In this document: piece after piece, positions 30,206-40,557 of the stretch
Numbering within the stretch: position 1 is the stretch's first letter
Layout: every line of letters begins with the position of its first letter
Origin: Candidatus Hadersleviella danica
Lineage (GTDB): Bacteria; Chloroflexota; Anaerolineae; Promineifilales; Promineifilaceae
Assembly: GCA_016711405.1 (NCBI GenBank)
Contig: JADJSZ010000017.1
Coordinates: 1-64,000, forward strand
Reading direction: 5' to 3'
DNA length: 64,000 nt
Notes under the pieces: model-generated
The model's database searches: none
What the model was told of the DNA's origin: nothing
Seen by the model: only the letters and a program-made list of their open reading frames with translations
Made by a program: the position numbers and the translations under genes

Positions 30206-31065
30206 TTACCGAATGACATGCCGGCCGACGCGGCGCATGATGAATTGGCTGACAAGGCTAATGGTCAGGATGATGAGGGTGAGGATGAGCGCGGCCGCAT
30301 GGGCGCGGGCTTGCACCTCTGGGAACGGTGTGCCCAACTGGAAGAAGACGGCCAGCGGCAACGAGGCCACGGGGCGCAGGAGCGAGGTGGGCATGTTGTT
30401 GGTGTAGCCGGCCGTGAAGAGGACGGCCGCGGCATCCCCAATGCTCCGGCTAAAAGCGAGCAAAATCCCCGTTAGCAAGCCGGGCAGAGATTGGCGCAAT
30501 AGCACCCCCACCAGTTCTAGCCGCGTTGTGCCCAAGGCCAGCGTCACCTCCTTCAACTCGGGGCGGATGAGGCTCATCACCTCGTCCAAGGTACGCGCCA
30601 AAATGGGCAAGACAACCAAGGCCAGCGTTAAAATGCCCGCCAGCAGCGAGGCACGCAGGCCGAGAAAAATCATCAGGGCGAAGCCAAATGCGCCGTAGAC
30701 GATGCTGGGGATGCCCCACATCACATCGAGGGTGAGGCGCACCCAGTTGACCACCCGCCGATTGGGGCTGAAGCCATGCAAATAAAGCACCAGCGGCAAG
30801 GCCAAGCTAAGGAAAGCACCGTCGCCCCCAGCCCCAAATAGACGGAGCCGAGAATGGCGTTGAGGATGCCGCCACCGCCGCCCACATAATAATCCCCGTC
30901 GGGTGGTTGGCTAATCATCTCCCAGCTTAATGATTCCAGCCCCCGGCGGGTGATGGTGAAGAGGATGAGGCCGAGGATGAGCGCGGCCGTGGCCAAAAAA
31001 GTACGCATCAGCCACACAAAAAAGGTTTGCTCCCAGCGCCGTTTGCGATTCGTTTTGCGTTCCAT
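30206..31065 (-). CDS. pstA: Phosphate ABC transporter permease PstA
   Basis: About 286 residues with six membrane helices. N-terminus with an Arg/Lys-rich cytosolic tail (ERKTNRKRRWEQTF), then LMRTFLATAALILGLILFT. PstA hallmarks are WGIPSIVYGAFGFAL, RTLDEVMSLIRPELKEVTLALG and RSIGDAAAVLFTAG. Frameshift near 30800 (CTTAGCTTGGCC) joins GATVLSLA to LALPLVLYLHG. The ATG lies one base after the pstC stop (TGAAATG) with AAAGGAGG inside the pstC end, so translation is coupled. Confidence 0.9.
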
Positions 31066-31066
31066 T

Positions 31067-32077
31067 TCAACCTCCTTTGGCGGACCTCATGCGGGTCAGC
31101 CGCACGATAATTAGGCGAGCCATGACGTTAAAGACCAGCACCACCAGCAACAAAATGAGAGCCGCCCCCATTAAAGCCGCCTCGTACAGGGGCACGGACA
31201 TCAGTTCGCCGTAGTTGTTGGCGATTAGGGCGGGCAGGGGGTAGGCGGAATCGAACAAGGAGCGGGGAATTTGGGCGACGTTGCCGACGACCATCATCAC
31301 GGCCAAGGTTTCGCCAAAGGCGCGGGAAAGGCCAAGGATGACGGCCGCGATAATGCCCGGCAAACCTTGGTGCAAAACCACCATTTTGGTCGCTTCCCAG
31401 TGAGTAGCCCCCACACACAAGGCCGCTTCACGCGCCTCGCGGGGGATGCTCCGCAGAACCTCTTCGGTGACAGAGACGATGAAGGGGAAGACCATGACGG
31501 CGAGCACAAAACCGCCAGCCAACAAGCCATAGCCGCTGGGGTTGGTGCGGCTGAAGAAGACCCATGTTTGGCCGAGTGTCGCATCTGACCACGGCCCTAT
31601 CACATCCCGAATGAGGGGGACGATGAACAGCACCCCCCATAGGCCATAGACCACCGAGGGGATGCCGACCAAGACATCGAGAATGGGCCGCAGGAAGATG
31701 CGTTGGTAGCGGGTGGTGTATTCGGCCAAATAGATGCCGCTAAAGATGGCGGGCACGCAGATGAAGAACATGGCCACGGCCGTGACGGTCACACTACCCA
31801 CGATAAATGGGGCATACCCAAACAACCCCCGCGAGGGGAGCCACTCTCGCCCCCGCAACAAATCCCACAGGGAAGAGATAGCGAAAAGGGGCCATGCCCT
31901 GTAGAGCAAAGCCCCAATGACCACCACGACAAGGCCGCAGGTGATGAGGGTGAGCAGGCGCATGGTATTGTGCGCGATGCGTTCCTTGGCCAACCGCCAG
32001 CCGCCAATCCGCCCGATACGGGGCGGGGGCACGGCCGATGATTTATCGGCCAGTTTTTCTTTGGTGGTAATGTCCAT
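31067..32077 (-). CDS. pstC: Phosphate ABC transporter permease PstC
   Basis: 336 residues from the ATG at 32077 (GGAGG 6 bp upstream); the longer open frame upstream only translates a repeat. Six membrane helices. PstC landmarks: YLAEYTTRYQRIFLRPILDVLVG as substrate-channel segment, IPSVVYGLWG, REAREAALCVGATHWEAT (EAA loop) and GLSRAFGETLAVMMVVGN. Frame intact. Coupled to pstA downstream. Confidence 0.93.
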   Translation of the reverse strand: MDITTKEKLADKSSAVPPPRIGRIGGWRLAKERIAHNTMRLLTLITCGLVVVVIGALLYRAWPLFAISSLWDLLRGREWLPSRGLFGYAPFIVGSVTVTAVAMFFICVPAIFSGIYLAEYTTRYQRIFLRPILDVLVGIPSVVYGLWGVLFIVPLIRDVIGPWSDATLGQTWVFFSRTNPSGYGLLAGGFVLAVMVFPFIVSVTEEVLRSIPREAREAALCVGATHWEATKMVVLHQGLPGIIAAVILGLSRAFGETLAVMMVVGNVAQIPRSLFDSAYPLPALIANNYGELMSVPLYEAALMGAALILLLVVLVFNVMARLIIVRLTRMRSAKGG

Positions 32078-32092
32078 AAATACCTCCGGAAA

Positions 32093-32155
32093 GTGGTTAG
32101 TGATTAGTGGCGAGTGGCTAGTGCGCACTAACCACTCGCCACTAGCCACTCACCA
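32093..32155. repeat. Long hairpin of GTGGTTA/GCCACTA heptamer-like units
   Basis: GTGGTTAGTGATTAGTGGCG... faces ...CGCCACTAGCCACTCACCAC around an AGTGCGCACT centre, roughly 30 bp of near-perfect stem, between pstS and pstC. Confidence 0.7.
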
Positions 32156-32158
32156 CTA

Positions 32159-33117
32159 TTATTCGCCCAACAAATCCAGCCCTTCCTGAATGTTGTCGGG
32201 GCTGAGGGCGACGTAGCCCGCACTGGGGACGTAGACTTGCCCTTCGGTCAGAATCCAGCGATATAAATCGGCGATGGCGGGGCTGGGTTCACCTTTGGTG
32301 ACAAGATAGAGGATGCGGGCGGGTGGAAAGGGGTATAACCCTTGGCCAGCCGCTTCTAAAAAGTCGTCGCGGGTGGCGTAAAAGGCTTCGGCGGGTTCGA
32401 TGAGGCCACTGCCATCCACATCGAGGGGGATGATTTGCAAGCCGGCAATGGGGTCGCCTGTGGTTTGGTCGTAGGCAAAGCCGACGTTGTTGTAGCCAAT
32501 GCCGAGTGGGTCTTGGCGGATGGCTTCGGCCAAGCCAGGGTCGGCGTTGACGGCCGTGCCCTTGAGCGATTCTTGCGAATCACCGAGGGCAAACAAGGCC
32601 CACATTTCGGCCGCGCCACTCGAATCGGAGCGGGTATAGACGTTAATCGGGTCGGTACTATCTGTGCCGAGCAGTTGCCCCCATGTCGTAATTTCTTGGG
32701 TGACCCAAATTTTTTGCGCTTCTTCGGCCGTTATCCCCTGCTCTTGCAACAAGGCGAGGTGGGGATTGTTGGCGTTCACCGTGCCGATAACCGAGTCAAT
32801 CGTCACGGCTATGAGGAAGGAGCCTTGGTCTAGCTCTTCCTGCCGGGGTTCGCGGGAGAGCATGGCAATATCGGCCGCGCCCGAGAGCATGTCGGTCATC
32901 CCTTTGCCCGCCCCGCCTGCCTGAATGTCAAAGGTCACGTTGGGGTTTGTCTTTTGATACTCCTCTGCCCAAATAGTCATCAACGGGAAGAGCGCGAACG
33001 CACCCGACACGCTAATCGTAGTGGGTTCAGTCGTCTCACTCGAATCTCCCCCCCACCGCAAGCCAATAGCAAGGTGGGGAATAGCAAACTGATGGCCAAA
33101 ATAATGCGTATCTTCAT
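32159..33117 (-). CDS. pstS: Phosphate-binding lipoprotein PstS
   Basis: About 319 residues. The true start is the ATG at 33117 (AGGAGAAG before it), giving signal MKIRIILAISLLFPTLLLAC with a lipidated Cys at residue 20. A G missing from the poly-G run near 33053 breaks the frame right after ACGGG. The mature protein has PstS features: TISVSGAFALFPLMTIWAE, QAGGAGKGMTDMLSGAADIAMLSR, and YTRSDSSGAAEMW, the phosphate-binding loop. High-affinity phosphate capture outside the membrane. First transporter gene, followed by pstC. Confidence 0.9.
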
Positions 33118-33138
33118 GTTCTTCTCCTGTGTGTAGGG

Positions 33139-33174
33139 GGAATTAGTCATTAATAATTAGTAATTAGTAATTGC
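33139..33174. repeat. TAATTAG heptamer repeat
   Basis: AATTAGTCATTAATAATTAGTAATTAGTAATT; the upstream gene reads into it (tail LLITNY) before stopping, so the repeat supplies that gene's stop codon. Confidence 0.6.
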
Positions 33175-34105
33175 TTATCCCAAGAAATAGGTGGTTTGAG
33201 GATAAGGACGGCCGCGGCCGTGGGGCCTGTCTCGCGGTCGAGTGCCTCGAGAACAGAAAGGACAAATTCGCCAAACCCTTCGGCCGCCAGCACCAGCACT
33301 GCGCACGGTTGTTGGCGCAAGGTGGCCACCAGTTCGGCCACCGAATGGCCCGCGCCATATTTGAGCCATGCCGCAATGCCTTGGCCGCGCAAATCGGCCA
33401 CGCCTTGGCGGATGTGTTCATCGGTGGGGTGGTGGTTGGGGTGCAAAAAATGCTCCAAATCGGGCGCAGGGGCGGAGCTGAGGGGCATGAAGGTGACATG
33501 GGTGTACCATCCCGCCGCCAGCCGTGAAACCCAGTGCAAAATTTGGAAGTCGGAGGCGAAGCCGCGCATGGCGGCCAGCAGATGTTGCCCTGCTTGTGCT
33601 TCGCTTTCGCGCACCAACCAGAGGGGCACGGCCGCGCCCTCCAGCAAGGCGGCACGCTCAGCGGGGCGGGGGTGGGCAAGATGGCTAGTTGGCAGGGGTG
33701 GTGTGGAGGGCGGCCAAGGCGGCCGTGGGGCTGTTCGCCTCGGGCAGATGATGCAACGGGGCGCCCAAGGTTTGGCTCAACCGCTGGCTAAGGACGGCAA
33801 GGCTGGCCGTGGGTTGCCCCACGACCAGCAGCAGGGGGCAAGGCTGGGGGGACATATTGGCTCAGAATGGCTTGGTAGAGGGGTTGAACGGCCGTGCGCA
33901 CGGGCACAACGGGCTTGCCCAGCAGATGGGACAGAGAGATTACGGCCGTTTCGTTTTCGGGGTACGCCATCGCCACACTCACCTTGCCTTCTTCCACCGC
34001 CAGCGGCAGAGCCAAATAGTAAAGGGCTAACGCTTGTGGCAACTGGGCCAGCAAGCGCTTATCCAACTGGCCAAGGGCCACAGCGATGTTGAGATAAGAA
34101 GCCAT
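33150..34105 (-). CDS. MshEN-like plus universal-stress-like protein at head of pst operon, frame-disrupted
   Basis: About 315 residues once frames are joined (shifts near 33815 and 33690). The first 80 residues (LAQLPQALALYYLALPLAVEEGKVSVAMAYPENETAVISLSHLLGKPVVPV) look like the second half of the GspE/MshE N-terminal domain; the c-di-GMP-binding RLG..L motif was not found. The remainder (LLLVVGQPTASLAVLSQRL; AAVPLWLVRESEAQAG; ACAVLVLAAEGFGEFV-like) has an alternating alpha/beta pattern resembling UspA. It occupies the position where PhoU is often found. The last six residues derive from repeat DNA. Role in phosphate signalling is conjecture. Confidence 0.55.
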
Positions 34106-34127
34106 ACCCTCTAATGTAAAGGGGTAT

Positions 34128-34166
34128 GGTCACGGGGGTGGTTATGGGGTGGTAACAGATTGGTAA
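34128..34166 (-). promoter_or_regulatory. Putative Pho box: four TTACC-like repeats at 11-12 bp spacing
   Basis: On the minus strand TTACC, TTACC, TAACC and TGACC begin at 11, 11 and 12 bp intervals, the phasing used by PhoB/PhoP-type regulators. A TACATT -10-like hexamer follows at 34113-34118 and the ATG is at 34105, suggesting an activated, nearly leaderless promoter for the pst operon. Confidence 0.5.
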
Positions 34167-34180
34167 GGACCGCGGGGAAC

Positions 34181-34226
34181 GCCCGCCCTGAACGGGACGG
34201 GCTAACAAAGCCCGGAACGGGGCTGA
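34181..34226. repeat. REP-like palindrome pair, family 2
   Basis: GCCCGCCCTGAACGGGACGGGC then AAGCCCGGAACGGGGCT. The rest of the 690-bp gap 34106-34796 holds a poly-C run (34560-34573), a degenerate family-2 copy (34640-34745) and a possible decayed reading frame. Confidence 0.6.
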
Positions 34227-34796
34227 GCGATACTGCTCCTGCTTTGGCGGGGTGAAACTACTCGGCACAATTCTTGCCACCACGGTGGTGGTGGGTGGCC
34301 GTTGGCCCCCACGGACTGGGAATCGCTCTAAAAAGGCAGAAGGTTGTGGCTAGCAGGTGCGCTTTTTGCTTTTCAGGGAACCGTTTGCCATCAGTGGTGA
34401 TGATTTGGAAGGAGGATGCGCCTTTGTTGCCCGACAATTGGGAAAGGCTTGGGTGGGTGGGAGCTACAACGAGGTGGACGTGGTCGCCGTGCCATTGAGG
34501 CGCGCTTTGCTCGCTAAAAGAGGGCTGGTCGTTGGGGTAATGAAGGGTTGGCGGTTTGGCCCCCCCCCCCCCAACAACAAGTGCGACGCACCTTCAAGGT
34601 GCGTCGTTCATCTCCAGTTTCGCCGCACCGAATGGGGCGGGCTAGGTGCCCCGTGAAGGGCTAATCATACAGCCGATTTTGCCCGCCATCCACCCAAACC
34701 CACCAACCAACCAGCCCCATCGGGGCTTGCCCCGTTCACGGGCGGACGACCCACGGACGGACGAATTACAGGCGGCCGATTTTTCCCCTCACCCAT

Positions 34797-35470
34797 TCAC
34801 CCCGCCAAGGCATACCCCACCCCCGGCACCGTCTCGATATAACGGGGTTGGGCGGGATTCGGCTCCAGCTTTGCCCGCAGGCGGTAGACCAATTGCTTGA
34901 GCATCGTGCGGTCGCCCCCTTCCGCGCCCCAAATGGTGGTGATGAGGCTCTCGGCCGTGAGCACCTGCCCTGCGTTGAGCATTAACGCTTCCAAGAGGCG
35001 CATTTCCAGCGGGGCAAGGCGCACTGGCTCGGCCGACGGCCGTTGCACTTCCAGCCGGGCGCGGTCAAGCGTCAGGTCGGCCGCGTGGAGCAGGCCGGGC
35101 GTAAGCGCGGCGTTGCCCGTGCGACGCAACACTGCCCGCACCCGCGCCACCAATTGCGTCGGGCTGAACGGCTTGACCATGTAATCATCCGCCCCATTTC
35201 CAGCCCTTGCACCACCGCCTCATCCCCGCCCCGCACGCTGAGCATGATGATGGGGGTTTGGGATTGGGCGCGGATGTGGCGGCAGACGGCCAGCCCATCC
35301 AGCTTGGGCAAATTCAGGTCGAGCAGGATTAATTCGGGGTTTTCCCGCTCCCATTGGGCGAGGGCTTGACGGCCGTCGTGGGCCAGCAACACCTCAAACC
35401 CCGCCCGGCGCAGGGTAAAGCGGAGAACATCAGATAGGGCAAGGTCGTCTTCAACGATGAGAAGTTTCAT
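34797..35470 (-). CDS. PhoB/OmpR-family response regulator
   Basis: About 224 residues. Receiver domain: acidic pair in MKLLIVEDDLALSD, phospho-Asp in ELILLDLNLPKLDG, switch Thr/Ser in IIMLSVRG, Lys in MVKPFSP. Winged-helix trans_reg_C domain: VRLAPLEMRLLEALMLNAGQVL, LVYRLRAKLEPNP, YIETVPGVGYAL. Frameshift near 35195: one G missing in GGG gives GLEMGADDYMVKPF when restored. Transcribed with the sensor kinase 22 bp upstream and directly before the pst operon, so it very likely acts as the PhoB of this organism. Confidence 0.88.
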
Positions 35471-35475
35471 GGTGG

Positions 35476-35512
35476 GGAAAGTGGTTAGTGGTTAGTGGTT
35501 AGTAGTGGTCAG
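35476..35512. repeat. GTGGTTA heptamer repeat
   Basis: Tandem GTGGTTA units (AGTGGTTAGTGGTTAGTGGTTAG) between the response regulator and kinase genes; the kinase frame ends within it (KLTTTNH tail). Confidence 0.65.
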
Positions 35513-37536
35513 TTTCTCCTCTGCGCCTACGCCCCTCTGCTCCTCTGCCGTTGCCAGCGGAAGCTCAAACCAAAACACCGCCCCGCCCGACGGCCGATTT
35601 TCAACCCCCACTCGGCCGCCGTGCGCTTCGATGGCGGTTTTGACGACGTAGAGACCCAGCCCCACGCCGTATTGTTCAGTATCGGCCGTGGCCAGCCGCA
35701 CAAAGCGGCGGAATAGATTGGCCTCCTCGCCCACAGGGATGCCGGAGCCGTTATCGGCTACCCTACCCGCAACATCTCATCCCCTTGGTTGATGAATAGC
35801 TCGATGGTTGTCCCTTGGGGGCTGTATTTGCTGGCGTTGGTGAGCAGGTTGACCAGCACTTGGGTCAGGCGGGTGGGGTCGGCCGTGAGTTCGGCCACGG
35901 CCGTGCCGCTGGTCAGCCGCACCACTTGCTGGCGGCGTTCCAGCAACGCCCGCACAATGTGCAACGCCTCTTGCAAAAGCTGGTAAAAATTAACAGCTTT
36001 GTGGCGGATGGTGAAATGGCCTGCCTCGATGCGGCTACTTTCCAGCAGATTATCCACCAGTGTTTGCAAGCTCACCAAACTGAGGTGGGAAGGTTTGAGC
36101 AGTTCGCGCATTTCGGCCACGCTCAGGTTTTCTTGTTCGTCGAGCAATAGCTCCATTGAGGCATTAAGTGTGCTGAGGGGGGTGCGGAATTCGTGGGAGG
36201 TGTTGGCCAAAAAGTAGCTGTGCAGGCGATGCCGCGCTTCGTCTTGGGTCACATCGCGCAAGACGAGGGCGATTTGGAGGGGCACGGCCGTTAGCTGGGC
36301 CGAGGTGACGGCCAGCACGATGTTTTTACCAGCGGCCGTGCGCAACGGAATGAGCCGCTTTTCCCCTTCGGGCGGGAGTTGGTCGCTAAACCGCTCCCCC
36401 TCTTCGGTGGGCAGGAGCAATTGGTCGAGCGGTTGGCCGAGGGCTTGGGCGGCCGTCCAACCCGTCAGTGCCTCGGCTCCTTGGCTAAAAAAGGTGATTT
36501 GCCCCGCCTCGTCCAAGGTGATGACCCCCTCCACAATGGATTGGACGAGCGTGTTGAGCCAATCCCGCGCTTGCAAACGTTCCTCAAGGGCACGCCCCAT
36601 GCTGGCTTGGCTTTGGCGCAAGGCGGCCGAAAGGGTTTGCACCTCATGGGATTGGTGGAAAAGGGGGATGGTGGCCAATAAATCCCCATCGCGGATGCGT
36701 TCGGCCACATGGGTAAGTTGTTGCAGGGGGGCGATGAGGCGGCGAATGTAGAGTAGACCACCGAATGCACCAACCAAGGCGACCAAGGCGGTGCTGGCGG
36801 ACAGCAACCATACGACCCGTGTGCTAGTGGCTTGCAGAGCGGCCGTGGAAAGAGCCGTTTCGACCCATAATGTCGGTGGTTGCTGGCCGTTGTCGAGCGG
36901 AGTATAGGTGGCGTAGACGGGTTGTTGGCTCAGGACGAGGGTTTGTTCTTGGGGCGGCGGGGCGGGCATGAGGGCGGTTGCGCCCCTTTCACTACTCAGC
37001 AAACGGCCGTCGAGGGTGACGAGGCTCTGGCTGGCTCCCGTGCTAAGGGCTAATTGGCGCAAAAAGGGGGCATCTAGCCAACGGCCGACGACAACTTGCC
37101 CCAACACTTCGCCCGAAAGCGCATCGGTCACAGTGCGTTGGGTTAATAGGGTGGGCTGGCCATCGAGCATGGGGTAGGGCTGGCTGGGTATCGCGCCGCA
37201 CAGCAGGGGGCAAACCCACACAAGGTCGAGGTCGCTCTGGGCTTGGAAGTTAGCGAGGTAGGGGGTGAGTTCGGCCGTGTTCGCCTCGCGCAGGAGGCGT
37301 TGGAGGGTCGGCCGTTCGGCCAGCAAGGTGGCCAAATCTTGCAAGCGCACCGCTTCGGCCTGCATGAGGGCGTGGGTGGCTTGCTGGGCGTTGCGCACGT
37401 TGCGCCATGCTTGCTCTTCGAGTTCCCGCTGGGTGAGCCAATAGGCGGGCACGCCTGTGCTGAGGGTGGTGAGCAGGACAACGGCGAAGACCCCGAGGAG
37501 AAGTTGAACGGATAGGCGGCGCATGGACTTAAACAT
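35492..37536 (-). CDS. Membrane sensor histidine kinase (PhoR-like)
   Basis: About 680 residues. TM1 near residues 10-33 (VQLLLGVFAVVLLTTLSTGV), an extracytoplasmic sensor of about 200 residues, TM2 near 245-270 (VVWLLSASTALVALVGAFGG), then HAMP (RRLIAPLQQLTHVAERIRDGDL) and PAS (IVEGVITLDEAGQITFFSQGAEALTGW). HisKA follows with its phospho-His (SHEFRTPLSTL), N-box (LVNLLTNASKYS) and, after a frameshift near 35757, G-boxes DNGSGIP and GVGLGLYVVK. Cognate regulator follows immediately; location beside pst suggests phosphate sensing. Confidence 0.9.
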
Positions 37537-37853
37537 GGCGAATAAGATAGGCTATTTTTAACACAAACTGTCGTTTCCTTCTGAAATCTATGCTTTAGTC
37601 AAGACGAATAAAAAATTCATCGCGATAAGGGTTTAAGTCAACAAGATTTATAGTTAGGGCAACAAGATTAGAATCAAAATAATCATGTATTGGAGGGCAT
37701 GAAGAGAATTTGCAGGAAACAGGATACGATTAAGGGCGCACCACATGAGGATTTTGCCTTATAATGTGGGTCTGGCAATAAGCGGCCGTAGGGGGTACGG
37801 CCGCATCATCCGCATTTCCAACAGGAAATATTCGGCCGCCCAATACTTAACCC

Positions 37854-39099
37854 ATGAAAATCCTCATTGCCACCCTTGGTTCACGGGGCGATGTCCAGCC
37901 CTATTTGGCTCTTGCCGTCGGCTTGCAACAAGCAGGGCACAAAGTCACGCTAGCCGCCCCGCAAACCTTCGCCCCTTGGATTCAATCCTATGGCGTGGGC
38001 GTGGCCCCCGTGCGATTTAACCCACAAGAGGCGATGCAAAAGCGGGGCAAACGCACGGCGGCCTACGGGCAATGGGCGCAATGCTCAAAATCATCCGCAC
38101 GGGCATGGCCGAAGCACAAGCGGATGTGTGGCAAGCGGCCGAAGACACTGATTTTTTCATTCAATCGAGCACGGGGATGGGGGGGATGGAGTTGGCCGCT
38201 CTGCGCGGCATTCCAGCCGCATTCGCCTATTTATTCCCCTTTGCGCCCACCCGTAGCTTCCCCATGTTTTGGCTCCCCTTCCGCTTTTCCTTAGGCGGGG
38301 GCTACAACTTGCTCACCCACAAACTGATGTCGCGCCTGTTGTGGCGGTTTGGCAGTTCGCTGAACAACGAATGGCGCACCCGCTTGGGCTTACCCCCGTG
38401 GCGGTCTGAAAAAGAGTTGTTTGCTTATGCGCGTCGGCTCAACACTCCCTTTCTATATGGATACAGCCCTCATCTCCTGCCCCCGCCGCCCGATTGGGAT
38501 GAGCATCAGCATGTGACGGGTTACTGGTTTTTGCCCGCCCTTGCCGATTGGCAACCCCCAGCAGCCTTGCGCCAATTTTTAGAGGATGGCCCCCCACCCA
38601 TCTATGTCGGTTTTGGCAGTATGAGCCTCAAAACGGCCGCCCGACAAACGCAAGTCGTTTTGGATGCCTTGGCGTTGAGCGGCCAACGGGCTATTTTGTC
38701 CACAGGGTGGGGTGGGTTAAAGCAAGGTTCAGTCCCCGCCACTGTCTGTTTTGCCGAGGATGTGCCCCATGATTGGCTGTTTGCCGGGCACGGCCGTCCT
38801 CCACCACGGCGGCGCAGGCACAACAGCGGCGGCTACGGGCGGGCATCCCCAGCATCATCGCCCTGTTTGGCGGCGACCAATGGTCGTGGGCAGATTTGGT
38901 TGTCAAGGCTGGGGTGGGCTTATGTGTGGGATCAGGCTCGCGTTTGCGGGTCAAGCCATTGGCGGCGGCGATACAAACGGCCGTGGCCGATCCCGCCTTG
39001 CGCCATCGCGCCCATGCCTTGGGCGAGACCATTCGCGCAGAGAATGGCCTTGCGCGAGCCATTGACCTGATTGAAGCCCATGCCCGTGAAAAGAATTGA
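37854..39099 (+). CDS. GT1 (MGT/sterol-glucosyltransferase-like) glycosyltransferase, frame-disrupted
   Basis: About 415 residues after joining three frames (shifts near 38065, 38790 and 38840). N-terminal acceptor half starts MKILIATLGSRGDVQPYLALA. The C-terminal donor half has PPPIYVGFGSM, a HDWLF...VLHHGGAGTTAAA signature for UDP-sugar binding, and a GIPSIIALFGGDQW loop. The family transfers hexoses to lipids, sterols or macrolide-like compounds. A paralogue with the same architecture is at 58943-60205. The 317-bp gap upstream (37537-37853) shows no gene; TATAAT at 37760-37765 is a possible -10. Confidence 0.82.
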
Positions 39100-39216
39100 A
39101 AAGCGCGATGACGAACGCCCCCCCTCTCCCCCAAACCAACGTAGCGACAGCGATAAAGTTTATTACCAACCCCAATGTCCAGTTAACAAACTGGCCATCA
39201 GCAGGAGATAACCACG

Positions 39217-40312
39217 ATGTTGGATGAGGTCATCACCAGCTTAGACCAAGTGACCAACGAATGGCTCACGGCCGTGCTCGCCCAGAGCGGCGCACTGACC
39301 CACGGCCGCGTGGCCAGCTTTGCGGCCGACAGCGGCCGTGGCAACTGGTCTACCAGCGGCTCCTTACACCTACACTACACGGCCGATGCCGCAGGCGAAC
39401 GGCCACCCCGCCTCTTCCTCAAAATGGTCAACACCGATTTGGGTGACGGCGAATTTTTCGGCTCCTCCGAAGTAGATTACTACCTGCGCGACTATGTGGA
39501 TTTGGCCGATGCGCCGCTGTTGCGCTGTTACCACGGCCGTTACTCCCCCACCTTGCACCGCTACCACCTCCTGCTCGAAGATGTCTCCGCCACCCACACC
39601 ATCGCCTGCGACAAACCACACACGCTGGCCTATGGCCTTGCCCTCGCCGAGGCGTTCGCCATTTTGCACGCCCATTGGTGGGGTGCGGAGCGGCTGGCCA
39701 AGGCCAACGCCCCCTGCACACGGCCGCCCACATCGGCCGTTGGGTGGCCATTGCCCAGCCGGGCGCGGCGCACATTCTGGGGCGGGTGGCCAGCGAACTG
39801 CAACCCCACTGGCCAGCCGCCATGCAGGAGTTATTCGCCCACCTCCCCAAGCCATGATTGACCGCACCCAAAACCCCAACGGCTTCACCCTCTTCCACGG
39901 CGATGCGGGTTGCTACAACATCATGGTTCCGCGTGAAGGGGAACGGCCGTTATACCTCATTGACCGCCAACCGTTCGATTGGAGCTTCACCACATGGCTG
40001 GGGGCGTATGATTTGGCCTATGCCATCGCTTTGGGTTGGGAGGTGGAGGCTCGGCGGGAGTGGGAACGGCCGATTTTGCACCATTACCACCAAACGCTTA
40101 TCGGCCGTGGCGTGCAAGGCTATTCATGGGAGCAATTGTGGGATGATTATCGGCTCTGTGTGGCGATGGGCGTTTACGTGGCCGTGGAGTATTGCCGTGG
40201 CGAATACCACGAAGAGACGCAATGGGTCTGGCTCCCCATGCTCCAAAAAGCGCTCACCGCCTGCGATGATTTGCATTGCTATGAGCTATGGAATGACGAT
40301 TATTCAAACTGA
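39217..40312 (+). CDS. Aminoglycoside/choline/ecdysteroid-kinase-like phosphotransferase, frame-disrupted
   Basis: About 365 residues over three frames (shifts near 39715 and 39850). Protein-kinase-like small-molecule kinase fold: ATP-lobe region RLFLKMVNTDLGDGEF with the conserved Lys, hinge YHLLLEDVSATHTI, catalytic HGDAGCYNIMV (Brenner motif), and a metal-binding YLIDRQPFDWSFTTWLGAYDLAYA, which resembles the LIDWQ...DLAY of EcKL/DUF1679 proteins. AGGAGATAACC precedes the ATG. Substrate unknown. It follows the GT1 gene by 117 bp, so a role in modifying the same small molecule is possible. Confidence 0.8.
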
Positions 40313-40329
40313 ACTTTTCGCAGATTGGA

Positions 40330-40440
40330 AGAAATTTTTAAAGCAAAAGGGCAAAAGAGCAATGGGGCAAAGGGATTTTTGCGAATGAAATTTTCTCGAG
40401 TAACTTTGCTTTTTTGTTCTTTTGCCTTTTTGCAATAAAG
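40330..40440. repeat. Inverted AAAGAGC/GCTTTT-type repeat
   Basis: AAGCAAAAGGGCAAAAGAGC on the left, TTTGCTTTTTTGTTC..TTTTGCC on the right, an imperfect hairpin around CTCGAG between convergent genes. Likely terminator-like. The rest of 40441-40557 shows nothing. Confidence 0.55.
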
Positions 40441-40557
40441 CTTGATTTTGGCTTAAAAGCAACTTCAACTCACTTGAAATTGCGCAGGTTATTAAATCGT
40501 CATTCCTATACACTGGATGAGTTCAGGAGCAGGGGCGCGGATTTTTGCCCCTAATAC

